A DNA stretch of 37,159 nt from Pirellulales bacterium. GTDB lineage: Bacteria; Planctomycetota; Planctomycetia; Pirellulales; Thermoguttaceae. A model generated the notes under the pieces. The model saw only the letters and a program-made list of their open reading frames with translations. It was not told where the DNA came from and ran no database searches. The DNA is taken from positions 1 to 37,159 of the forward strand of contig JADLEL010000156.1 in the NCBI GenBank assembly GCA_020846145.1, given 5' to 3'. This document shows, one piece after another, positions 7,513 through 14,871 of this stretch (position 1 is its first letter; every line of letters starts with the position of its first letter). Position numbers and translations under genes: made by a program.

Positions 7513-8190
7513 ATGCCGCGAACAGCCCGCATCGCTCCTGGGGGAATGGTTTTTCACGTGCTCAACCGCGCGAATGCTCGGGCGCGGATATTCGCCAAGG
7601 AAGCCGACTATGCGGCCTTCGAGCAGGTGATGAAAGAGACGCTCTCCAGAATGCCGATGCGGATTTTGGGCTACCTTATTATGCCCAACCATTGGCACCT
7701 CGTGCTGTGGCCGGAAAACGACGGCGAATTGAGCGCGTTCATGCAGCGGCTTACTACGACGCACGTAAGGCGCTGGCATCTGCATCGCAAAACGGTCGGT
7801 TGCGGGCACCTCTACCAAGGAACCTATAAATCCTTTCCGATCGAGACGGACGAGCACTTGCTGACGGTTCTGGGTTACGTGGAGCGAAACGCCCTGCGCG
7901 CGGGGCTCGTCGAGCGCGCCGAAGATTGGCGCTGGTCGAGCCTGTGGCGTTGGCAACATGCGGAAGTAACCGAGGACATGCCGCCGCTTGCACCGTGGCC
8001 TGTCGAGCGGCCCAGGCAATGGCTGCTTCAAGTGAACCGGCCGCAACCCCAGGCGGAACTGGAAGCGGTGCAAACGTCGATCCAACGCGGTCGCCCCTTC
8101 GGCAGCGCGATCTGGCAAGCCCTGACCGCCGAGAAACTCGGTCTCGAATCCACCTTTCAACCTCGCGGAAGACCAAGGAAATCCAAATAA
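7513..8190 (+). CDS. REP-associated tyrosine transposase (RAYT, Y1_Tnp family)
   Basis: A 225-residue single-strand DNA transposase of the IS200/IS605-like Y1 HUH superfamily. The opening MPRTARIAPGGMVFHVLNRA is typical of RAYTs. The HUH metal motif is intact at MPNHWHLVLW (His60, His62), and the catalytic tyrosine is probably Tyr122 in GYVERNALRAGL. RAYTs are usually domesticated single-copy enzymes that mobilise palindromic REP or REPIN sequences (established knowledge). Here the gene sits between inverted repeats at 7456-7479 and 8186-8209, and further copies of the same end lie at 8471-8492 and 8513-8536. The right inverted repeat overlaps the last codons and the stop codon. The gene looks full length and possibly active. 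Confidence 0.9.
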   Translation: MPRTARIAPGGMVFHVLNRANARARIFAKEADYAAFEQVMKETLSRMPMRILGYLIMPNHWHLVLWPENDGELSAFMQRLTTTHVRRWHLHRKTVGCGHLYQGTYKSFPIETDEHLLTVLGYVERNALRAGLVERAEDWRWSSLWRWQHAEVTEDMPPLAPWPVERPRQWLLQVNRPQPQAELEAVQTSIQRGRPFGSAIWQALTAEKLGLESTFQPRGRPRKSK

Positions 8191-8209
8191 TTGGACTTAT
8201 CCCCTTTTT
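8186..8209 (-). repeat. Right inverted repeat of RAYT element
   Basis: AATAATTGGACTTATCCCCT followed by TTTT, the inverted partner of 7456-7479. It overlaps the end of the RAYT gene. Confidence 0.85.
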
Positions 8210-8212
8210 CCC

Positions 8213-8289
8213 GTCCCGGCCGAAAACCGGGTGGACTTCTTCGGAAAAGCGTCCCGGCCGAAAACCGGGTGGACTTCTTCGAGAAAAGC
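8213..8289 (+). repeat. Tandem duplication of a 38-bp unit
   Basis: Two nearly identical direct copies start at 8213 and 8251. Each begins GTCCCGGCCGAAAACCGGGT and continues into GGACTTCTTCG. Each copy contains a small hairpin, CCCGG(CCGAAAA)CCGGG. Confidence 0.8.
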
Positions 8290-8320
8290 GTGTAAGATGG
8301 CAATTTAGGCGATTGCATCA

Positions 8321-8472
8321 TAAGAACCAGTCCAGTATCAAGACCGCGTTTTGTTCAAAGCGGGCACGGTTTGGTTGGCGATTCTGCGAGGTGGGAGCCT
8401 CGCGGACATTGCGTTCCCAGGCGGGAGCCTGGGAACGAGAAAATCGCGGCGTTGATGTTGGACAGGTCCTAA
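8321..8472 (+). repeat. Dispersed ~150-bp repeat with double hairpin, copy 1
   Basis: It contains two adjacent hairpins, GCGAGGTGGGAGCCTCGC and GTTCCCAGGCGGGAGCCTGG followed by GAAC. It starts TAAGAACCAGTCCAGTATCA and ends GATGTTGGACAGGTCCTA. A near-identical copy occurs in inverted orientation at 14418-14568, where it ends exactly at the tRNA-Arg gene, and the hairpin core is repeated at 26062-26114. Confidence 0.85.
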
Positions 8473-8536
8473 TTGGACTTATCCCCTTTTTTCAGAAGAC
8501 CAAGGAAACATAAATAATTGGACTTATCCCCTTTTT
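8471..8536 (+). mobile_element. Relic 3' end of a second RAYT element
   Basis: Two more copies of the ATTGGACTTATCCCCTTTTT end lie at 8471-8492 and 8513-8536. The bases between them (AGAAGACCAAGGAAA) match the final codons of the intact RAYT gene at about 8168-8182. This is what a deleted or recombined second RAYT copy would leave. It abuts the leader of the redoxin gene. Confidence 0.7.
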
Positions 8537-8557
8537 GGTACACAGGAGGTAAAGAAT

Positions 8558-9703
8558 ATTAGGCGATGGCATTCTTTTGTTGGAGTGGCGTTGGCTGGGT
8601 TACTGCTCCTCTCCACCGACATTCGGGCGGCAGATGATTTGCGGAATGGGAAGCACGACGAGCCGGCCACGGCTGCGTTTCCCAAACGGGATGCCACATC
8701 CGACCCACTCTTATTGCTCTTGCGGGCACCCGTCATTCATCGGGAACTCGGCCTCCAGCAAGGGCAGATCGAGTCCATTGAGAAAGTGATCGGCGAGGTA
8801 GACGAACCGCTCTGGCGTCTGCGGGATGTCCAGTTTCTCAACGCTGAGAACTCCAAGAAGGCATGGCAGCTCATCGACCAAGTCGATTTGAAACTTGGGG
8901 GAATCCTGGAGCGGGATCAGCAGGCTCGGTTTCGACAGCTTTTGATACAGGCCCGGGGATTCGATGCATTGCTGACCACCGAGGTGATCAAGGGCCTTAA
9001 CCTCTCGACGGATCAAGTGCGGCAAATTGCCGGGGTCTTTGAAGAAACTCGAAAGGAAACGCAACGGCTTCAGAAGGAGTCAGCCGGCAAGGCCGAAAAG
9101 TTGCTGACCTCTCAGCGGAAGAAGATTGTTGCCCTGCTTACCGACGCGCAGAAGCGGCAATTCCAGAATCTGGCGGGCGACTCGTACGACTTCGGGCGTT
9201 TGCCGCGTCGCTTCGCGCGGGCGCCTGAAATTCGTGGCGTCGAAGATTGGATCAACTCGGCCCCGCTGAGCCTGGCCGAACTGCGCGGCAAGGTCGTGGC
9301 ATTGCACTTCTTCACCTTCAGTTGTATTAACTGCGTTCATAATCAGCCAGCGTACAAAGATTGGTACGGGCGTTTCTCTGGCCAGGACGTTGTGGTGCTC
9401 GGCATTCAAACACCGGAGGGAGACGGCGACCGAATCGTGGACAACATCCGCAAAGCTCTTCAACAACAGGAGATCAAGTACCCCGTGGCCATCGATAATC
9501 GGAAGGAGAATTGGACCACCTGGGCGAATAACATGTGGCCAGCGGTGTATCTCATCGACAAGCAGGGGTATGTCCGGTATTGGTGGTACGGCGAGTTGAA
9601 CTGGCAGGGTGCCCAGGGCGAAAAGCTCTTCTGCAAGAGGATCTCCGACTTACTCGCGGAGACAGATGAACCAAGCCGCAGGGTGGACGGAGGAAAAGGG
9701 TAG
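8558..9703 (+). CDS. Secreted redoxin (TlpA-like thioredoxin-fold) protein, probable ATT start
   Basis: A predicted periplasmic protein of 381 residues. The N-terminal half (about 50-200) is helical and charged, with repeated 'L..DQ....' segments (GLNLSTDQVRQIAGVFEETR, LLTDAQKRQFQNLAG) like Spy/LTXXQ helical repeats. The C-terminal half is a thioredoxin fold: LRGKVVALHFFTFSCINCVHNQPAY carries the CINC active site, followed by VVVLGIQTPEGD and the cis-Pro segment NMWPAVYLIDKQG. It probably reduces or exchanges disulfides of exported proteins (family knowledge). No ATG begins this frame. A perfect AGGAGG at 8544-8549 lies eight bases before ATT at 8558, which yields the signal peptide (M)RRWHSFVGVALAGLLLLS ending in AA. 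The first ordinary start codon, GTG at 8585, would lose the charged part of the signal and has no ribosome site. Confidence 0.8.
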   Translation: MRRWHSFVGVALAGLLLLSTDIRAADDLRNGKHDEPATAAFPKRDATSDPLLLLLRAPVIHRELGLQQGQIESIEKVIGEVDEPLWRLRDVQFLNAENSKKAWQLIDQVDLKLGGILERDQQARFRQLLIQARGFDALLTTEVIKGLNLSTDQVRQIAGVFEETRKETQRLQKESAGKAEKLLTSQRKKIVALLTDAQKRQFQNLAGDSYDFGRLPRRFARAPEIRGVEDWINSAPLSLAELRGKVVALHFFTFSCINCVHNQPAYKDWYGRFSGQDVVVLGIQTPEGDGDRIVDNIRKALQQQEIKYPVAIDNRKENWTTWANNMWPAVYLIDKQGYVRYWWYGELNWQGAQGEKLFCKRISDLLAETDEPSRRVDGGKG

Positions 9704-9725
9704 AGTCGAGAGGTGACGCGGTGGG

Positions 9726-9860
9726 TTAGGCTTCGACATAATCAGTTTCGGGGTTTCCCCGTCTGTGTCTCAATAGCCGCATGCCGTGCTCCGTTTCCAC
9801 CTCCCGCTCATCGAACCGGACGGGCGGATTCCCCGCATCCGGCTCTCCGACGGGCTTCAG
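9726..9860 (-). other. Group II intron 3' relic with domain V
   Basis: On the minus strand, 9845-9813 reads as a 33-base domain V hairpin: GAGCCGGATGCGG, loop GGAA, then TCCGCCCGTCCGGTTC. It has the paired GAGCC/GGTTC ends and the AGC-type catalytic stem of bacterial group II introns. The following bases (GGAGGTGGAAACGGAGCACG) are also familiar from intron 3' ends. No reverse transcriptase gene or remaining intron domains are present, so this is a truncated remnant. A 134-codon reading over it is not treated as a protein. Confidence 0.65.
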
Positions 9861-9867
9861 CGGGTAG

Positions 9868-9887
9868 CACCGGTTCTTGAACCGGTG
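9868..9887. repeat. Palindrome CACCGGTTC-TT-GAACCGGTG
   Basis: A perfect 9-bp inverted repeat with a 2-bp centre. The same palindrome recurs at 10008-10027 (one mismatch) and 10065-10084. Confidence 0.8.
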
Positions 9888-9985
9888 TGGCACGGCCACA
9901 AGAGGCGAGATGGATCCATTCACCCGCTCAATTTGGGCATCACCCGTTAGAGATGTCTGGAACCGATCATCGCGAACTCGATTCC

Positions 9986-10092
9986 GCAATCTCTTCGGCC
10001 TACGGCCCACCGGTTCAAGAACCGGCGCCACCCAGCGATTCTGCAATCTCTTCGGCCTACGGCCCACCGGTTCAAGAACCGGTGCTACCCAG
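9986..10092 (+). repeat. 57-bp direct tandem repeat containing the ACCGGTTC palindrome
   Basis: Two copies begin at 9986 and 10043, each starting GCAATCTCTTCGGCCTACGG. Each contains an ACCGGTTC AA GAACCGG palindrome. The second copy runs directly into the REPIN-like copy B. Together with the intron relic they fill the 448-base gap between the redoxin gene and the sugar kinase gene. Confidence 0.85.
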
Positions 10093-10210
10093 CTGTCCCC
10101 CTTCCCGCGGCGCGAGGGGGACAGTCCCATTTTCGCGGCGATTCAGAACATTTACGGCACCATCATCTTTTGCGCCGCGAAAATCGGGACAGTCCCCTGT
10201 GAACGCTTAC
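10093..10210 (+). repeat. REPIN/MITE-like palindromic element, copy B (overlaps kinase gene 3' end)
   Basis: This is the right-hand hairpin plus terminal repeat (GTGAACGCTTAC) of the 196-bp element. Read on the minus strand it forms the last 19 codons and the stop codon (10152-10154) of the sugar kinase gene. The left hairpin of the element is absent. Confidence 0.85.
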
Positions 10211-12893
10211 ATTCCTTCAAGAGCACGCCCGCGCCGCCGATTGGCCGGCAGGTGAAAATGCTGGGCGGTTTGGCCGCCGGGGCGTAATAGCGTTCGGTAA
10301 GCGTCTTTCGCAGAGTGCCGGTCGCGGCGCTTTCGCAGAGCACCATCATGCAGCCGCCCAGGCCCGCGCCGGCGAGTTGTGCGCCCAGCACGCCCGGCAC
10401 AGAAAGGGAAATGTCCACCATGCGGTCGATATCGGGCAGCGAGCAACCGTACGCGCCCGGCTGGCGTTCGAGCTGCGCGCGCAGCACGCGGTCGGGATCG
10501 CCGCTGTCGAGGTCGTCCATGAGCGAGAGCAGATAAGCGTTATTCGCGGGCGATTGCCAGGATTTGCCGTCGCGGGAAACGCGGTCGCCGTCGTGCGAGA
10601 CGTTCATCAGCGCGCCGATGGCCTGCATGTCGCCCGCCTTGAGCAATGTCGAATACCGCCGCGCCCGCTCGCATTCGGCCAGGCCGAAGAGCACCACTCC
10701 GCGAACGGGATACAGCCCCTGTTCCGGCGGTTTGTGCGCGGCGAATAGGGCCGATATGTCCTCGCCGTTAAACAGTTCGGCCAGTTCGCCGCGCGTGGCC
10801 TGTTCGGGCAGGTGGAGCAGGATGCGGTAGATGGCCGAGAGCGGCACGCGCAGGTTGCGCATGTTGACGTCGCGGAGCCGTTTCAGCAACGGCGCATACT
10901 GCGGAAATAACCGCTGGATCAGCTTGAATCCCAGATGATAGCAGGCAATGCGATGGTTGAACTGGTCCTTGGCATCGACCGTCTTTTTTGCGCTGATGCC
11001 CGAATCGCAGACGACGAGCGCATGAGTGTCGGGAAAGGGCACGGTCTCCTCGACCGCGAAATCGAAGAACGCCACGCGGATGACTTTGCCGCGCTCGCCC
11101 GACTTGACCGCCGCGTGGTCAGCGCTGCCGCCGCGCGTGCCCACGAACCACTCCCCCTCGCCGCAGAGGTCGATCAGTTGCGAGGGAAAGGTATCGAGGC
11201 CGCTGGCCGCCACGGCCGCCTCGGCGGTCGTTACCACGAGGCTCGACGAGGACGACAATCCCGCGGCCATGGGGATATTGCCCGAAACCACGAGGTCCAT
11301 GCCCGAGAGCGGGCGGTCGCGGAACTTTTTCTGGAGCCGCAACAGCGGCGCGCGGATATACTGCGACCAGTCGCCGCCGTAAGTGCGGCCCAACGCGGAC
11401 ACCTTCTCGCTGTTGACCAACGAGAGCCAGTCGTCCCAGGGCAGATCGCTCAACAGTTCGCTCATCGAAAAGCTACTGCCGGGGAAGCGTTCGGGATCGA
11501 GGTGGTGCAGGGCCACGCGATCGTCCGCGCGGACGTGCGCCGCCAGCAGCGTTTCGAAGCCGATGGTCATGAGGTTGCAGTTCCCGCCCTGGTGGTCGAT
11601 GTGGCGGCCCATCGCATTGACGCGGCCCGGCGAGCGGGCCAGCAGCACCGGCGCGTTTGTGCCCAGAATCGAGGCGGTCCGTTCCAAGAGACTGCGCCAG
11701 GCCGCGATCCGTTCGCTCACGACCGCGGCATCGCCGCCGTAAATGCCGGCCAGCGCATTCTGCAGGATTTCGTCTGGCTCGTCGAACTCGTCGAGCCAAT
11801 CGGCAACCGGCTTGCACCACGCGCACAGAGGCGGCCCGCCGATTGTTTTCCCCGCGGTTTTTTCGCGCAATCTACGTTCGACCTCGAGCAGTTCGGCGGG
11901 ATCGTTGAAACCGAGAATGCGGCTCGGATCATCCACATTCAACGGCTCGCATCGGTTCGCGCCTTCCGTTTGGGCGGCGAGCAGGCCCACCACGTCCGAA
12001 AGGTATTCTTCCCGTTGCGCATTGTCGCGGGTAAGCTTCGAGAGGGCGTGTTTAAGATGAGAGATGCGCGTCAGATAAACCGAGTTGTTGGACCACGCCG
12101 AGGCTTCGATCTCGTCGGGCGTCAGGATGAATGGACTTTCGCCGGCAGGCGCGAAGGCAAAGTGCGTGGCGGACTCCGGGATAAGTTCCAAGAGCGCGTT
12201 CGCGTTCACCGCCGGTTCCTCGCCCGTCAACAATTCGTAAATCGGCCCAAACGCGCGTTTTAGTTTGTCGTCGCTCGCATGAACGCCCTTGTGCGAGAAG
12301 CCCTGTTTAAGCAGCGAGAGCAATTCCGGGCGCGAGAGGGAGCCTGCTTGCAGGGCCAGGTTTCGAAGCCGTCCGAGCGTGCGGCGCTGGCGGATATCGG
12401 GGTGTTCGACCACGGCCAGCAGTTTGCCCCGGCCGTCGAGAACCAATCTCCCCTGCGACGATCCCGGCCGGGTGGGCGTGGCCAGCAGGGCCAACGCCAG
12501 ATTGCGCGAGTAATACTGGTCGAAAAGCCGCTCCAGCACCGGCGGATCGATAATCCGGTCGCCCGCCAGGATCAACACGTCGGCATCGTCGTCGCGGGCG
12601 TCGAACGGGGCGAGTCCGGTTCGAGCCGCATCGGCGGTGCCCGCTGCGTTTTTCTGATAAACGAAACTGACGTTGTCGAAAGCCTTGCCCACGGTCTCGA
12701 CCACTACTCCCGCCAGCGTTCCCACCACCAAGGTGTGATGGCGGATGCCGCACCGATTGTAGATGTCGAGAGCGCGATTGATGGCCGGAACGCCATTGAC
12801 CGGAAAACAGGCCTTCGGCAGCGTCGCCGACTGCATTCGCGTGCCCTTGCCCGCCGCAAGGATGATCGTATGGGAGGGAACGGGGCCGGGCAT
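10152..12893 (-). CDS. Fused nucleotidyltransferase / GHMP (galactokinase-like) sugar kinase
   Basis: A 913-residue protein joining two activities. Residues 1-310 are a GlmU/RmlA-like NTP transferase: ILAAGKGTRMQSATLPKACF at 10-29, QKNAAGTADAA, the AGDRIID metal site, SSQGRLVLDGRGKLLAVVEH, and NAQREEYLSDVVGLLA near 295. From about 415 on it is a GHMP kinase: SPGRVNAMGRHIDHQGG near 420 (galactokinase signature, with Arg replacing the usual Glu in GEHTD), ATP loop GLSSSSSLVV near 545, catalytic-Asp segment GGSADHAA, and GAQLAGAGLGGCMMVLCE near 840. Such a pair could make sugar-1-phosphate and then NDP-sugar, as FKP does for L-fucose; the substrate is unknown, and the altered sugar-binding residue argues against plain galactose (inference). 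GAGGAC precedes the ATG. Residues 895-913 are encoded by REPIN-like copy B, which also supplies the stop codon. Confidence 0.85.
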   Translation of the reverse strand: MPGPVPSHTIILAAGKGTRMQSATLPKACFPVNGVPAINRALDIYNRCGIRHHTLVVGTLAGVVVETVGKAFDNVSFVYQKNAAGTADAARTGLAPFDARDDDADVLILAGDRIIDPPVLERLFDQYYSRNLALALLATPTRPGSSQGRLVLDGRGKLLAVVEHPDIRQRRTLGRLRNLALQAGSLSRPELLSLLKQGFSHKGVHASDDKLKRAFGPIYELLTGEEPAVNANALLELIPESATHFAFAPAGESPFILTPDEIEASAWSNNSVYLTRISHLKHALSKLTRDNAQREEYLSDVVGLLAAQTEGANRCEPLNVDDPSRILGFNDPAELLEVERRLREKTAGKTIGGPPLCAWCKPVADWLDEFDEPDEILQNALAGIYGGDAAVVSERIAAWRSLLERTASILGTNAPVLLARSPGRVNAMGRHIDHQGGNCNLMTIGFETLLAAHVRADDRVALHHLDPERFPGSSFSMSELLSDLPWDDWLSLVNSEKVSALGRTYGGDWSQYIRAPLLRLQKKFRDRPLSGMDLVVSGNIPMAAGLSSSSSLVVTTAEAAVAASGLDTFPSQLIDLCGEGEWFVGTRGGSADHAAVKSGERGKVIRVAFFDFAVEETVPFPDTHALVVCDSGISAKKTVDAKDQFNHRIACYHLGFKLIQRLFPQYAPLLKRLRDVNMRNLRVPLSAIYRILLHLPEQATRGELAELFNGEDISALFAAHKPPEQGLYPVRGVVLFGLAECERARRYSTLLKAGDMQAIGALMNVSHDGDRVSRDGKSWQSPANNAYLLSLMDDLDSGDPDRVLRAQLERQPGAYGCSLPDIDRMVDISLSVPGVLGAQLAGAGLGGCMMVLCESAATGTLRKTLTERYYAPAAKPPSIFTCRPIGGAGVLLKECKRSQGTVPIFAAQKMMVP

Positions 12894-13201
12894 GGTTAAA
12901 GTCCTCGATCAAACTCAGGAAGAAAAATTGCCTTGGTTAGGGCAATCCGGCAATTAGAATCATTATTGTAGTCTCAATCGATGAAATATGCGAATAATCG
13001 ATCTGGTGTTTAATTGGTAAAGATAGTAAAACCCGCACGGCCAATAAAACTGGATCAATGGGTAAGGATGGAATATCCGATAAAGTTTACAGCGACGTAA
13101 GCCATCTCCCGACGGGAGAGGGGGTAAGATCGCGACCCTCGTTCCGAGGAAAGGCAGCAACCTGCCTAACACCCATCATCCTACCCAATTTGAGGCACGC
13201 C
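12894..13201. other. Divergent intergenic region between kinase gene and lpxA
   Basis: About 308 bases between two divergent genes, so both promoters should lie here. The part at 12950-13080 is AT-rich. I see no strong promoter match or repeat apart from the short ATCTCCCGACGGGAGAG hairpin at about 13104-13120. Confidence 0.5.
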
Positions 13202-14068
13202 ATGAGCATTCATCCGCTTGCAATCGTGAGTCCCTCGGCTGAAATTGGCCCCGGCGCGAAAATCGGCCCCTTTTGCGTTGTCGAGGACGATGTTCGCATG
13301 GGAGCCGATTGCATCTTGGAAAGTCGGGCGGTCCTCAAAAGCGGCACGACTCTCGGCCCGCGAAATCATCTTTTCGAAGGGGCCGTATTGGGCGGCTTAC
13401 CACAGCACGTTCACCTTCCCCAACGTCCCGGCAGGGTGGTTATCGGAGCCGACAACGTCTTTCGTGAGAACGTTACCGTGCATCGGGCGCTCGACGAACA
13501 ACACGCGACCTCCCTCGGCGATAACTGCCTGCTGATGGTCAATAGCCACGTCGCCCACGATTGCCACGTCGGCAATAACGTGATTCTGACGAATAACGTG
13601 ATGATCGCCGGGCATGTGAACGTCGGCGACCGCGTCTTTATGTCCGGCGCTTCGGGCATTCACCAATTCTGCAATATCGGTACCTTGGCGATGGTTGGCG
13701 GACAAGCCCATCTGGTCCAGGACGTGCCCCCCTATGTAACGGTGGACGGCTTGAGCAGTCTGGTCGTCGGGCTGAATCTGGTCGGACTCCGCCGCGCGGG
13801 CTACGATCAGGCGAAAATCCAACAACTCAAGGCGGCCTACCGCCTGATCTACCGCAGCGGACTCATGTGGAAAGAGATTTTGGAAACGCTGCGCACCGAA
13901 TTCGCCTATGGCCCCGCCGCGCTATTCTTCGAATTCCTCTCCGCCACCAAGCGCGGCATCGTCTCCGAACGCCGCGTCCCACCCAACGCCACCCTCAAGA
14001 TCAAGTCGCGGGAACAAGAAGAAGAGAACCAAGAGGAAACCGTGAAGCTGCGGTACAAAGCCGGTTGA
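13202..14068 (+). CDS. lpxA: Acyl-ACP--UDP-N-acetylglucosamine O-acyltransferase
   Basis: The first enzyme of lipid A synthesis, which transfers a 3-hydroxyacyl chain from ACP to UDP-GlcNAc in the cytoplasm. The 288-residue length is somewhat above E. coli LpxA (262). The N-terminus is a left-handed beta-helix built from hexapeptides (MSIHPLAIVSPSAEIGPGAK). The active-site region NSHVAHDCHVGNN carries the catalytic His119, equivalent to His125 of E. coli, and the family segments SGASGIHQFCNIG, QDVPPYVTVDG and GLNLVGLRRAGY follow. The C-terminus is a helical bundle with an extra charged tail (REQEEENQEETVK). The start at 13202 has TGAGG upstream; an in-frame extension to 13058 has no homology. 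No other lipid A genes lie nearby. Its presence argues for a true outer membrane with lipid A. Confidence 0.95.
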   Translation: MSIHPLAIVSPSAEIGPGAKIGPFCVVEDDVRMGADCILESRAVLKSGTTLGPRNHLFEGAVLGGLPQHVHLPQRPGRVVIGADNVFRENVTVHRALDEQHATSLGDNCLLMVNSHVAHDCHVGNNVILTNNVMIAGHVNVGDRVFMSGASGIHQFCNIGTLAMVGGQAHLVQDVPPYVTVDGLSSLVVGLNLVGLRRAGYDQAKIQQLKAAYRLIYRSGLMWKEILETLRTEFAYGPAALFFEFLSATKRGIVSERRVPPNATLKIKSREQEEENQEETVKLRYKAG

Positions 14069-14417
14069 TGATTCGAATATTTATTTTTGGAAACGGCATG
14101 GCGAATAACCGCTTCCTGAATTCCAGGGCCGAGTCAATGGGCGTTTGCTTGGCCTCTGCTCGCGCACCCATCGGTGGCCGAACTTCGTAATAAATACTAG
14201 GTCAGCGTCGGCGGTCTCTTTCGGCGCCGGCCTTTCCAATCGGGCAGCCTTCAGCGCCGCCTAGGCTTCCAGCCAAAAGGGGCATCGCCGCGCGATGCCG
14301 GTTTTCGGTCTAGGGTAGTCAATCCAGCCGGTTTTCAAATCCATTGGCGAGCGCGGATTTACGCGAACGCCGTTTTGGTTTAGAATTGTGCATGGCGCCG
14401 CCTCCAGGTCAAAGTGG
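14069..14417. other. Gene-free stretch after lpxA
   Basis: About 350 bases with no plausible reading frame. There are short G+C-rich palindromic scraps (for example GGCATCGCCGCGCGATGCC at 14282-14300) but no recognised family. It is probably decayed intergenic DNA. Confidence 0.5.
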
Positions 14418-14568
14418 TTAGTACCTGTCCAACATCAACTCCGCGATTTTCTCGTTCCCAGGCTCCCGCCTGGGAACGCAATGTCCGCGAGGCTCCCGCC
14501 TCGCAGAATCGCCAACCAAACCTGCCCGCATTGAACAAAACGCGGTCTTGATACTGGACTGGTTCTTA
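14418..14568 (-). repeat. Dispersed ~150-bp double-hairpin repeat, copy 2 (abuts tRNA)
   Basis: The inverted counterpart of 8321-8472, differing at only a handful of positions. It contains GTTCCCAGGCTCCCGCCTGG and GCGAGGCTCCCGCCTCGC. Its outer end (ACTGGTTCTTA) stops at 14568, and the tRNA begins at 14569. Confidence 0.85.
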
Positions 14569-14641
14569 GCCCGCGTAGCTCAGGGGATAGAGCAATGGTT
14601 TCCTAAACCATAGGTCGTAGGTTCGAATCCTATCGCGGGTA
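14569..14641 (+). tRNA. tRNA-Arg (anticodon CCT)
   Basis: A 73-base cloverleaf. The acceptor GCCCGCG pairs with CGCGGGT (the first pair is G-U). The D arm is GCTCAGGGGATAGAGC. The anticodon stem ATGGT/ACCAT encloses the loop TTCCTAA with anticodon CCT, reading AGG (Arg). The T arm is TAGGTTCGAATCCTA and the discriminator base is A. CCA is not encoded. A repeat element ends precisely at its 5' base. Confidence 0.93.
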
Positions 14642-14729
14642 TTTGTAACGCCTGAAGCCATATTTCACTTTTCAACGAAAATGTTTTCCGCAACAAAACT
14701 ACTTAGTGCTTATCCTTCAATCCATCTCT

Positions 14730-14760
14730 GTTGGGGTGGCAGTACAACTGCCACCCCAAC
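14730..14760. terminator. Perfect 14-bp hairpin after tRNA-Arg
   Basis: GTTGGGGTGGCAGT, a 3-base loop and ACTGCCACCCCAAC form an uninterrupted stem. No T-run follows, so it could be a terminator for the tRNA transcript or another small palindromic repeat. Confidence 0.5.
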
Positions 14761-14871
14761 GTTTCGAGGTTTTAGGATAGGCTCTTAATCCTTTTTCATT
14801 TTTCTTCTTCTCCCGCCCCTTACACTTACTTCATTCCGCCTAAATAGAGACCATCATTGGATATTCTCCCC

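Noticed and set aside
7688..7706. TTGGCACCTCGTGCTG as a sigma-54 promoter
   Set aside because: GG and GC are eight, not ten, bases apart, and the site lies inside the RAYT gene, encoding the HWH motif.
9726..10130. 134-codon minus-strand frame as a protein gene
   Set aside because: It is a translation of tandem palindromic repeats and a group II intron 3' end. The VRFDEREVETEHG phrase is a known by-product of translating intron RNA.
10935..12263. 442-codon plus-strand frame opposite the sugar kinase gene
   Set aside because: It is antisense to clear nucleotidyltransferase and GHMP motifs; its composition (rich in R, A, H, Q, V) is typical of shadow frames.
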